Shown: in pieces, positions 1 to 5,589 of the stretch | Position numbering within the stretch: the stretch's first letter is position 1 | Layout of the letters: each line of letters starts with the position of its first letter | NCBI GenBank assembly: GCA_022718015.1 | Contig: JAIHZV010000089.1 | Span: forward strand, 1 to 5,699 | From: Phascolarctobacterium sp. | GTDB taxonomy: Bacteria; Bacillota; Negativicutes; Acidaminococcales; Acidaminococcaceae | DNA: 5,699 nucleotides | Direction: 5' to 3' | The notes under the pieces: generated by a model | What the model was told of the DNA's origin: nothing | Seen by the model: only the letters and a program-made list of their open reading frames with translations | Databases searched by the model: none | Position numbers and translations under genes: made by a program

Positions 1-380
1 CATTTTACACGCGCCGGCATATGCGACACGTCCTGCAGCACGCCTGCTTCCTCCAGCTCGTCGATTTCCTCCTCGCTGGCGTCGCTCTTGATCATGCGCA
101 GGAAAATGTCTGCCAAACGCAGAGCCTCCTGCTCGCTCTTGCCGATAACAAGATCCAGCATCATATCAGCGCTGGCCTGGCTGATAGCACAGCCGCTGCC
201 CTGGAAGGCACCATCGACAACAACGCCGTCCTGCACCTTGAGCTTCATCGTGATATCATCGCCGCAGGTCGGATTATAGCCGCGCATCTCCAGATCAGCG
301 TCCGGCAGCTCATGCTTATGCGCCGGATGCATGTTGTGGTCTATCAAAATTTCGTTATAAAAGCTTCTGTTATCTGCCAT
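1..380 (-). CDS. sufU: SufU, Fe-S assembly sulfur-transfer protein (3' end beyond window)
   Basis: Zinc-containing partner of SufS that accepts the persulfide from the desulfurase and passes it to the SufBCD scaffold in the cytoplasm. I translated 126 codons, from MADNRSFYNEIL to PARVK. Three known SufU zinc-site positions are visible: Cys39 and Asp41 in NPTCGD, and Cys64 in GSGCAIS. The next codon begins TG and is cut by the edge; in the family this is the third ligand Cys of the KCATL motif. The acidic stretch around residues 100-112 lies where SufU has its insertion relative to IscU. The IscU chaperone motif LPPVK is not seen. The ATG at 380 has an AGGGAG ribosome site inside the end of sufS, and the gene overlaps sufS by 11 bp, which suggests translational coupling. 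Perhaps 20-25 residues are missing. Identity is near certain. Confidence 0.96.
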   Translation of the reverse strand, partial: MADNRSFYNEILIDHNMHPAHKHELPDADLEMRGYNPTCGDDITMKLKVQDGVVVDGAFQGSGCAISQASADMMLDLVIGKSEQEALRLADIFLRMIKSDASEEEIDELEEAGVLQDVSHMPARVK

Positions 381-1608
381 AGCCCATTCTCTCCCTAATC
401 GTGCTCAGACATTTGATAAAGCGCTCCACGTCCTCCTGCGTATTATAGAAGGCTACGCTCGCACGCGCCGTAGCACCGGTACACAGGTGGTCTAAAAGCG
501 GCTGCGCGCAGTGGTTGCCGGCGCGGATATTCACGCCGTCTGCATCCATAATCGCCGCAATATCATGCGGATGCACGCCATCGATTGTAAAGGTGATGAT
601 GCCCTTATGCTCCTCGGCAGTCTGGCCGCCGATAATATGCACGCCCTCAATCTTCTGCATAGCGTCAAACGCCAGCTTCGTCAATGCCTCCTCACGTGCT
701 TCAATCACATCAAAGCCGATGCTGTTGATATAATCAATCGCAGCGTGCAGGCCTACGGCACCGGCAGCATTGACCGTGCCCGCCTCAAACTTATGCGGCA
801 GCGGCGCATACTCCTGGCCGTCACGGCTGACAAAGCTAATCATCTCGCCACCACGCAAAAACGGCGGCATAGCCTCCAGCAACGCCTTCTTGCCATACAA
901 AACGCCGATACCCATAGGTCCGAGCATCTTGTGCCCGCTGAAGGCGAGGAAATCAGCATCCAGCTTCTGCACATCAATCGCCATATGCGGTGCGCTCTGA
1001 GCAGCGTCAATAACTGCCACAGCACCAACCTTATGCGCCTCCTCGATCAGCTTGCCAATAGGATTCAGGCGGCCTAAAACATTAGAAACCTCGGCCATAG
1101 CCACCAGCTTCGTTTTTTCCGTCACTGCGGCCTCAATAGCCTCGTCGCTCACGCTGCCGTCAGCAGCACACTCGATATATTTCAGCACTGCGCCGGTCTT
1201 TTCTGCAACCATGCGCCAGGGCAGCATGTTGCTATGATGCTCCATAATCGTCGTCACAATCTCATCGCCGGGCTTCAGGTTAGCCAGGCCATAGGAATAG
1301 GCAACAAGATTCAGGCTCTCTGACGCATTACGTGTGAAGATAATCTCCTGCTCGCTTTTAGCGTTGATGAACTTCTGCACAGCAACGCGTGCATCCTCAT
1401 AGGCATCGGTCGCCTCCATCGCCAGCTCATACAAGCCGCGCAGGGGATTAGCGTTATGCTTCAGATAAAAATTGCATTCTGCATCAATAACGCACTGCGG
1501 CTTCTGCGTCGTCGCAGAATTGTCCAGATAAGCAACGTCCTTTGCTGCAAGCAGCGGGAAATCCTTTTTATAATCAACGGTGAGCAAATCCTTATCATTC
1601 ACCATCAT
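370..1608 (-). CDS. sufS: SufS, group II cysteine desulfurase
   Basis: PLP-dependent enzyme that converts cysteine to alanine and holds the sulfur as a persulfide for SufU. The 412-residue length is normal for SufS. Visible sites: MEHHSN at 122-127 (His125 at the cofactor-stacking position), DAAQS at 201-205, the PLP Schiff-base lysine Lys227 in SGHK, the catalytic Cys367 in RAGNHCAQP, and Arg382 in TARAS, which matches the substrate-carboxylate arginine of E. coli SufS. HPHD at 346-349 places His348 19 residues before the catalytic Cys, the spacing of B. subtilis His342, the zinc ligand swapped with SufU. The usual group II motif RxGHHCA reads RAGNHCA here. The protein starts Met-Met (1608 or 1605); AAGGAG at 1615-1620 is 6 nt before the first. 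It overlaps the end of sufD by 14 bp. Confidence 0.97.
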   Translation of the reverse strand: MMVNDKDLLTVDYKKDFPLLAAKDVAYLDNSATTQKPQCVIDAECNFYLKHNANPLRGLYELAMEATDAYEDARVAVQKFINAKSEQEIIFTRNASESLNLVAYSYGLANLKPGDEIVTTIMEHHSNMLPWRMVAEKTGAVLKYIECAADGSVSDEAIEAAVTEKTKLVAMAEVSNVLGRLNPIGKLIEEAHKVGAVAVIDAAQSAPHMAIDVQKLDADFLAFSGHKMLGPMGIGVLYGKKALLEAMPPFLRGGEMISFVSRDGQEYAPLPHKFEAGTVNAAGAVGLHAAIDYINSIGFDVIEAREEALTKLAFDAMQKIEGVHIIGGQTAEEHKGIITFTIDGVHPHDIAAIMDADGVNIRAGNHCAQPLLDHLCTGATARASVAFYNTQEDVERFIKCLSTIRERMGYGR

Positions 1609-2698
1609 GCATTACTCCTTCCAGATAACGCTGCACAAGCTGCACAGTGTCCTCATCCTCAATACGGCGGCAAAGAGCGTCGATTTTTGCCTTCGCCATC
1701 ATATCGACAGCCTCCTGCTCCGTAAAGCCGCGGCTGCACAAATAAAACAGCAGGTTTTCGTCCAGCTTGCCGATGCTGGCACCATGGTTGCCCTGCACGT
1801 CCTCCTCGCTGCATAAAATCAGCGGAATCGTCTGGTTGACAACGTCGTCGCTCAAAAGCAGCACAGTTTCCTTCTCGTCGCCCACGGCACCACCGCAGCC
1901 ATTCTTGAAGTCAATCGTACCGCGATAGATTTTCTTTGCGCCGCCCTGCAGCACGCCGTCCGCCGTCATCTCACAGGTGGTCTTTTTGCCATAATGGTTG
2001 GCAATAAAGTTCATATCTATGGTCTGCTCCTGACGGCCATAATAGCCGATAGCAGCATTAAAATCAGCAGCCTCACCGATAATCTCGGTGCGCACACCGT
2101 TATAAATACGCTTAGAGCCCAGCTGCAGCTGTAAAAGCTCAAAGGCAGCATTATCACCCAGCTCACAGCCGACATCGTTCAGCTGCACATAGCTCTGGCC
2201 TAAAAGCTGCACCTGCACGAGCTTCACTCTGGCGCCGGCAGCAGCGGCAATCTTCGTCTGTACGCTGGCCTGACCTGCAGCCTGCGCCGTAGAAATATAG
2301 GTCATAAACACGGTCAGCTCACTGCCTGCCTTCGCCTCAATCTCCAGACGGTTGAAGCAGTTCTTGCCATCCTCATAGCGCAAGGTTACGCTCGCAGTGC
2401 TCTTGCCTGCGTCAGCAATCAGGCGCAGCGTCTGTCCGTCGCCAAGCTTATTTATCGCCTCGCCCATGCCTGTAGGCATTTTGGCAAAATTGCTGCCATG
2501 CACGCTGCACAAAGCATGCTCGCTGCAGCCACAGCAGCCGGTATTTTTATTTTTATTCAGGCAGACACTGCCCTGCAAGAAAACGCGCGGCTCACAGATA
2601 TCCTGCGGCAGCTCGATGTCCGCCAGCTTCGTATCGTTCATGCGCAGTCTGTTCCAGGTAGGAGCAGGCAGCTGATTTATTAACATTTCATCTATCAT
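1595..2698 (-). CDS. sufD: SufD, SufBCD scaffold subunit
   Basis: Subunit of the SufB-SufC2-SufD complex on which the nascent cluster forms. It is a beta-helix protein paralogous to SufB. The conserved C-terminal block is clear: NHGASIG at 304-310, LDE at 312-314, FYL..RG at 318-324. His305 matches E. coli SufD His360, the proposed cluster ligand at the SufB-SufD interface. The E. coli Cys358 position is Gly303 here. At 367 residues it is shorter than E. coli SufD (about 423), mostly N-terminally, and begins with the LINQLPAPTWNRL segment often seen in SufD. Unusual is a cysteine-rich N-terminal patch: Cys35, Cys46, Cys55, Cys56, Cys58 and Cys64, with His61 and His67 among them. It starts 12 bp after sufB, with AAGGGG 8 nt before the ATG; Met5 is a less likely alternative. 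Confidence 0.94.
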   Translation of the reverse strand: MIDEMLINQLPAPTWNRLRMNDTKLADIELPQDICEPRVFLQGSVCLNKNKNTGCCGCSEHALCSVHGSNFAKMPTGMGEAINKLGDGQTLRLIADAGKSTASVTLRYEDGKNCFNRLEIEAKAGSELTVFMTYISTAQAAGQASVQTKIAAAAGARVKLVQVQLLGQSYVQLNDVGCELGDNAAFELLQLQLGSKRIYNGVRTEIIGEAADFNAAIGYYGRQEQTIDMNFIANHYGKKTTCEMTADGVLQGGAKKIYRGTIDFKNGCGGAVGDEKETVLLLSDDVVNQTIPLILCSEEDVQGNHGASIGKLDENLLFYLCSRGFTEQEAVDMMAKAKIDALCRRIEDEDTVQLVQRYLEGVMHDGE

Positions 2699-2710
2699 TT
2701 TACTTACCCC

Positions 2711-4117
2711 TTAACCTATACTTCCCTGCATTTCCAGTCTGATTAAATTATTCATCTCCACAGCGTACTCCAGCGGCAGCTCCTTCGAAACATTATCTGC
2801 AAAGCCGCTGACAATCATCGCTCTTGCTTCCTCCTCGCTGATACCGCGGCTCATGAGATAGAACACTGCGTCATCGCTGATGCGGCCAATCTTTGCCTCA
2901 TGACCGATATCGGCATCCGCCGTGCGCACATCAATCGCCGGAATGGTATCCGAGCGGGAAATATTATCCAGCATCAGGCTCTGGCAGGAAACAGAGGATT
3001 TGGCCTGCTTAGCCTTATTCGTCACCACAACGCTGCTACGGAAGGTGCTGATGCCGCCGCTCTTAGAAATCGAGCGCGTATTGACAACACTCGAGGTTTT
3101 CGGCGCATTATGCACAACCTTGCAGCCTGTATCAAGGTTCTGGCTGTGACCGGCGAAGGTTACGCCTGTAAACTCGCTGCGTGCGCCCTCACCGTTTAAA
3201 ATGCTCATCGGATAGAGATAGGAAACGTGCGAGCCAAAGGAGCCGGACACCCATTCAATCGTGCCGCCCTCAGCCACCAGCGCACGCTTGGTATTGAGGT
3301 TATACATATTTTTCGACCAGTTTTCTATCGTCGAATAGCGCAGCTTCGCACCCTTGCCGATGAACAGCTCTACGCAGCCTGCATGTAAATTGGCAACGTT
3401 ATATTTCGGCGCACTGCAGCCCTCGATAAAGTGCAGGTCTGCGCCCTCGTCAACAATAATCAGCGTATGCTCGAACTGGCCTGCGCCCTTCGCGTTCAGG
3501 CGGAAGTAGGATTGCAGCGGAATCGCCACTCTGACTCCCTTCGGCACATAGACGAAGGAGCCGCCGGACCAAACCGCACCATGCAGCGCCGCAAACTTAT
3601 GGTCTGTCGGCGGCACAAGCTTCATAAAATGCTCATGCACCATCTCCGCATAGGGACCGTTGAGCGCGCTCTCCATATCGGTATAAATTACGCCCTGCTC
3701 CTCAACCTCCTTACGCACATTGTGGTAAACAAGCTCAGAGTCATACTGCGCACCTACACCGGCAAGGCTCGTCTGCTCAGCCTGCGGAATACCCAGACGC
3801 TCGAAGGTGTCCTTAATGTCCTCGGGAACATCCTCCCACTTGCCCTGCATCTTGGTATTCGGACGCACATAGGTAACGATGTTTTCCATATTCAGCCCTT
3901 CAATAGAAGGTCCCCATTGCGGCATTTGAATGCTGTTATAAATCTCCAGGGATTTCAGACGGAACTCGCGCATCCACTCTGGATCGTGCTTTTCACGCGA
4001 AATCTGCTCAACGATCTCACGCGTCAGGCCCTCGCTGATGCGATAAGCGTCCTTATCCTCGTTACGGAAGTCGTAAAGACTTCTGTCTATATCTTCTACA
4101 TAGGTTTTTTCTTCCAT
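2711..4117 (-). CDS. sufB: SufB, SufBCD scaffold subunit
   Basis: Core scaffold of the SufBCD complex: it takes sulfur delivered by SufS/SufU and assembles the Fe-S cluster at its interface with SufD. The 468-residue length is typical for Firmicutes SufB. Residues 1-110 are the helical N-terminal part, followed by the beta-helix core with GAVWSGGSFVYVPKGV (180-195) and EGCSAP (Cys234, probably E. coli Cys254). The C-terminal part holds Cys378, matching E. coli Cys405, and His406-Glu407, matching His433-Glu434; the 29-residue spacing is the same in both. The chain ends ELPLEYAVEMNNLI..EMQGSIG, a usual SufB terminus. GGTGGAG lies 5 nt before the ATG, and the gap after sufC is 14 bp. No frameshift or missing block is seen. 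Confidence 0.97.
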   Translation of the reverse strand: MEEKTYVEDIDRSLYDFRNEDKDAYRISEGLTREIVEQISREKHDPEWMREFRLKSLEIYNSIQMPQWGPSIEGLNMENIVTYVRPNTKMQGKWEDVPEDIKDTFERLGIPQAEQTSLAGVGAQYDSELVYHNVRKEVEEQGVIYTDMESALNGPYAEMVHEHFMKLVPPTDHKFAALHGAVWSGGSFVYVPKGVRVAIPLQSYFRLNAKGAGQFEHTLIIVDEGADLHFIEGCSAPKYNVANLHAGCVELFIGKGAKLRYSTIENWSKNMYNLNTKRALVAEGGTIEWVSGSFGSHVSYLYPMSILNGEGARSEFTGVTFAGHSQNLDTGCKVVHNAPKTSSVVNTRSISKSGGISTFRSSVVVTNKAKQAKSSVSCQSLMLDNISRSDTIPAIDVRTADADIGHEAKIGRISDDAVFYLMSRGISEEEARAMIVSGFADNVSKELPLEYAVEMNNLIRLEMQGSIG

Positions 4118-4131
4118 CTTTACTCCACCAG

Positions 4132-4884
4132 TTACTCTTTATTTTGGATAAACTGCTCAAAGCCGTTCTTGCTCACTTCATCAACAAGCTCCGGACCGGC
4201 ATTTTTGATAATCTGGCCGTGTACCAGAATATGCGTCTTGTCTACATGCAGCGCATCAAGAATTTTTGTGTTATGCGTAATAATCAGCAGTGCACCCTGA
4301 CGATGCTCCTGGAAGGTTTTGATGCCTTGGGAAACAATCTTCACTGCATCAACGTCCAGACCGCTATCCGTTTCGTCAAGAATAGCCAGCTTCGGGTTCA
4401 GCATCAATAATTGCAGAATCTCGGCCTTTTTCTTCTCGCCGCCGCTGAAGCCCATGTTCAAATCGCGCTCAGCATATTTGTTGTCCATTTGCAGCAGAGC
4501 CATAGCCTGACGCAGCTCCTTGCGGAAATCCCACGCCTTAATGCGCACGCCGCGCTGCTGCTCCAAAGCAGTCTTCAAGAAACTGCTGAGGCTGATGCCG
4601 GGAACCTCCAGCGGATTCTGGAAGGACAGGAACAGGCCTGCCTTTGCACGCTTGTCCACCGGGAGCTTCGTGATATCCTCGCCGGCAAACTGAATGCTGC
4701 CGTCGGTAATAGTATATTTCGGATTACCCATGAGCGCATAGCCCAGGGTAGATTTGCCGGCGCCGTTCGGTCCCATCAGGACATGCGTTTCACCGGGTTG
4801 AATATCAAGATCCAGCTTATGCAGAATCTCTTTGTCCTCTACATTAACAGTAAGATTTCTCACCTCTAATAAATTCTCAGCCAT
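4132..4884 (-). CDS. sufC: SufC, ABC-type ATPase of the SufBCD complex
   Basis: Soluble ABC ATPase that dimerises on SufB and SufD and drives the conformational change needed for cluster assembly. With the start at 4884 the protein is 250 residues, the usual SufC size. Motifs in order: Walker A GPNGAGKST (38-46, Lys44), Q-loop Gln89 in SFQNP, ABC signature FSGGE (146-150) followed by the SufC-typical KKKAEILQ, Walker B LAILDE (166-171), D-loop SGLD (174-177), and H-loop His204 in ITHNT. There are no membrane segments. The start was chosen because GGAGG (4891-4895) lies 6 nt upstream and MAENLLEVRNL is a canonical SufC N-terminus. The reading frame stays open back to an ATG at 4941, but that start has no ribosome site. 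First gene of the operon, 14 bp before sufB. Confidence 0.97.
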   Translation of the reverse strand: MAENLLEVRNLTVNVEDKEILHKLDLDIQPGETHVLMGPNGAGKSTLGYALMGNPKYTITDGSIQFAGEDITKLPVDKRAKAGLFLSFQNPLEVPGISLSSFLKTALEQQRGVRIKAWDFRKELRQAMALLQMDNKYAERDLNMGFSGGEKKKAEILQLLMLNPKLAILDETDSGLDVDAVKIVSQGIKTFQEHRQGALLIITHNTKILDALHVDKTHILVHGQIIKNAGPELVDEVSKNGFEQFIQNKE

Positions 4885-4890
4885 ATTTAT

Positions 4891-4895
4891 CCTCC
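4891..4895 (-). promoter_or_regulatory. Ribosome binding site of sufC
   Basis: GGAGG on the minus strand, 6 nt before the ATG at 4884. It fixes the sufC start against the in-frame ATG at 4941, which has no Shine-Dalgarno-like sequence before it. The site sits only 4 nt beyond the 3' foot of a leader hairpin (4900-4922). Confidence 0.88.
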
Positions 4896-4899
4896 ATTC

Positions 4900-4922
4900 G
4901 AAGCGTCTGCACGGACTGCTTC
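4900..4922 (-). promoter_or_regulatory. Hairpin in the sufC leader next to the ribosome site
   Basis: On the minus strand GAAGC-A-GTC, loop CGTGCA, then GAC-GCTTC: an 8-bp stem with one bulged A and a 6-nt loop. It lies in the predicted 5' leader, 4 nt from the sufC GGAGG, so it could affect ribosome access or protect the mRNA 5' end. It is not followed by a T-run, so it is not a terminator. Pairing was found by eye; any function is inferred. Confidence 0.55.
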
Positions 4923-4942
4923 TATTATTTTCAATTCCCATA

Positions 4943-4969
4943 AATTTAGTATGAATTACACACTATATT
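4943..4969 (-). promoter_or_regulatory. Candidate operator overlapping the suf -10 and start site
   Basis: The 17-nt core AGTGTGTAATTCATACT (4948-4964, minus strand) is an imperfect palindrome with 6 of 8 pairs matching. Extended five bases on each side it matches at 10 of 13 pairs. It overlaps the end of the predicted -10 box and the probable transcription start near 4960, where a repressor would block initiation. suf operons are commonly controlled by iron or Fe-S sensing repressors (Rrf2 family, Fur, SufR), but I cannot assign this site to any of them, and AT-rich DNA yields such palindromes by chance. Confidence 0.35.
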
Positions 4970-4995
4970 ATAAAATTATTTTCCGGACTATGCAA
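4967..4995 (-). promoter_or_regulatory. Predicted promoter of the suf operon
   Basis: Minus strand -35 TTGCAT (4990-4995), a 17-bp spacer, and a perfect -10 TATAAT (4967-4972). The -35 matches the consensus at only three of six bases, as expected of a promoter that is regulated or needs help. Predicted start is near 4960, giving a leader of about 76 nt before sufC. It is the best promoter in the spacer between the tRNA terminators and sufC. Confidence 0.65.
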
Positions 4996-5098
4996 GCATT
5001 ACAGAGCAATATCACTGCATTTTCATAAAAAATTCGCAAAAGCGAGCAGCTCACGCTACACAAGACCGTATCATATTATTATATAATATTTTTCGCAT
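4996..5098. other. AT-rich spacer, no gene seen
   Basis: This lies between the suf promoter and the tandem terminators, inside a 311-base stretch (4885-5195) without a gene. No reading frame of convincing length or with a ribosome site is present on either strand. It contains a 12-bp perfect AT palindrome (TATTATATAATA, 5077-5088) and an imperfect inverted repeat around 5041-5057 (AGCG..CGCT ends). Neither could be tied to a function. Confidence 0.5.
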
Positions 5099-5137
5099 AA
5101 AAAAAAGAAGCTGGCGCATTTTTTACCAACAGCTCTT
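5099..5137 (-). terminator. Second (backup) intrinsic terminator after the tRNA operon
   Basis: On the minus strand AAG-AGCTG pairs with CAGCT-T-CTT (8 bp with one bulged T), closing a loop of about 16 nt in which two further pairs could form. It is followed by a run of eight T. It lies 26 bases beyond the end of the T-tract of the first terminator and reads in the same direction, so it probably catches read-through before the suf promoter. Confidence 0.65.
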
Positions 5138-5154
5138 GAAGCGTACCACAGAAA

Positions 5155-5186
5155 ATAAAAAAAGCACTCCATTTTCATGAAGTGCT
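5155..5186 (-). terminator. Intrinsic terminator of the tRNA operon
   Basis: On the minus strand AGCACTTCAT, tetraloop GAAA, then ATGGAGTGCT: a 10-bp stem with one G-T wobble and a GNRA-type loop, followed directly by seven T. It begins 9 bases beyond the CCA end of tRNA-Val, the right place to end a stable-RNA transcript. Confidence 0.9.
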
Positions 5187-5195
5187 AGATTTACG

Positions 5196-5271
5196 TGGTG
5201 GGCGCTAACGGGATCGAACCGCTGACATTCTGCTTGTAAGGCAGACGCTCTCCCAGCTGAGCTAAGCGCCC
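5196..5271 (-). tRNA. tRNA-Val (anticodon UAC)
   Basis: A complete 76-nt cloverleaf. The acceptor stem GGGCGCT/AGCGCCC is fully paired, with discriminator A and encoded CCA. D-stem GCTC/GAGC; anticodon stem TCTGC/GCAGA around loop CTTACAA, anticodon TAC at 5236-5238, decoding GUA and other GUN codons. T-loop TTCGATC on a 5-bp stem with one G-T pair. Last gene of the tRNA operon, 3 nt after tRNA-Glu. Confidence 0.97.
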
Positions 5272-5274
5272 GAA

Positions 5275-5349
5275 TGGTGACCGGTGGGGGAATCGAACCC
5301 CCGATACCGCCGTGAAAGGGCGGTGTCTTAACCGCTTGACCAACCGGCC
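5275..5349 (-). tRNA. tRNA-Glu (anticodon UUC)
   Basis: A complete 75-nt cloverleaf. Acceptor stem GGCCGGT/ACCGGTC with one G-T pair, discriminator A, encoded CCA. Anticodon stem CCGCC/GGCGG around loop CTTTCAC gives anticodon TTC, reading GAA and GAG. T-stem GGGGG/CCCCC with loop TTCGATT. Middle gene of the operon; the spacers on either side are 3 nt, so ends must be made by RNase P and 3' processing of one precursor. Confidence 0.97.
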
Positions 5350-5352
5350 AGG

Positions 5353-5428
5353 TGGCTCCCCGAGTAGGACTCGAACCTACGACGCCCTGATTAACAGTCA
5401 GGTGTTCTACCGGCTGAACTATCGGGGA
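5353..5428 (-). tRNA. tRNA-Asn (anticodon GUU)
   Basis: A complete 76-nt cloverleaf. Acceptor stem TCCCCGA/TCGGGGA fully paired, discriminator G, encoded CCA. D-stem GTTC/GAAC; anticodon stem CCTGA/TCAGG around loop CTGTTAA, anticodon GTT reading AAU and AAC. T-stem GTAGG/CCTAC with loop TTCGAGT. First gene of the operon, about 38 nt after the predicted transcription start. Confidence 0.97.
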
Positions 5429-5472
5429 ATAATTTGTGTTGTTGGTTTGTGTTGCTCAACATCACGAGTGTT

Positions 5473-5501
5473 ATTATACTAAGTCTGCGTGGATTTGTCA
5501 A
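5473..5501 (-). promoter_or_regulatory. Promoter of the tRNA operon, perfect consensus
   Basis: Minus strand TTGACA (5496-5501), exactly 17 bp, then TATAAT (5473-5478): both boxes match the housekeeping sigma consensus at all twelve positions. The predicted start is near 5466. Such strength is expected for stable RNA genes. A-tracts directly upstream (5505-5538) may act as an UP element. Confidence 0.93.
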
Positions 5502-5504
5502 CAC

Positions 5505-5538
5505 TTTTTTTCAACTTTTTTTGAAAAAGTTTTTTCAA
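5505..5538 (-). repeat. A/T-tract cluster with overlapping inverted repeats upstream of the tRNA promoter
   Basis: On the plus strand AACTTTTT-TTG-AAAAAGTT (5513-5531) and TTGAAAAA-GT-TTTTTCAA (5521-5538) are both perfect 8-bp inverted repeats sharing a middle arm, and TTTTTTCAA occurs twice. In the direction of the tRNA promoter these are phased A-tracts just upstream of the -35, a position suited to an UP element or bent DNA. No GC-rich stem is present, so termination here would be weak. Confidence 0.5.
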
Positions 5539-5564
5539 ACGCTCCAGCAGAATCAGAAATACGC

Positions 5565-5582
5565 AAAAAATGGCTTAACCAT
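5565..5582 (-). terminator. Possible weak terminator of the YhcH-like gene
   Basis: On the minus strand ATGGT-TAA-GCCAT, a 5-bp stem including one T-G pair, is followed by six T, beginning 7 bases after the stop codon at 5590. An alternative small stem AACCA/TGGTT overlaps it. The position and T-run fit an intrinsic terminator but the stem is short. Confidence 0.4.
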
Positions 5583-5589
5583 GCTGGTT

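Noticed and set aside
21..398. 125-codon open frame on the plus strand
   Set aside because: It lies antisense to sufU and the sufS end; the minus-strand SufU reading has clear family motifs.
3431..4300. 289-codon open frame on the plus strand
   Set aside because: It is antisense to sufB and sufC, crosses their junction, has no recognisable domain, and arises from the codon bias of the minus-strand genes.
4885..4941. Longer sufC starting at the in-frame ATG at 4941 (19 extra residues)
   Set aside because: No ribosome site precedes it, the extra residues do not look like a SufC N-terminus, the region holds the leader hairpin, and the ATG at 4884 has GGAGG at ideal spacing.
5041..5057. Inverted repeat AGCG..CGCT as a third terminator or riboswitch stem
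   Set aside because: Only four outer pairs hold, the inner part mismatches, and no T-run follows directly; there is no sign of a T-box or known riboswitch core.
5077..5106. Second promoter from TATAAT inside the AT palindrome
   Set aside because: The matching -35 on the minus strand would be TTTTTT, part of the terminator T-tract, and on the plus strand there is no -35 or downstream gene; low-complexity AT sequence explains it.
4885..5195. Possible small coding gene or toxin-antitoxin pair in the spacer
   Set aside because: Frames are very short on both strands and lack ribosome sites; the stretch is accounted for by terminators, promoter and leader.
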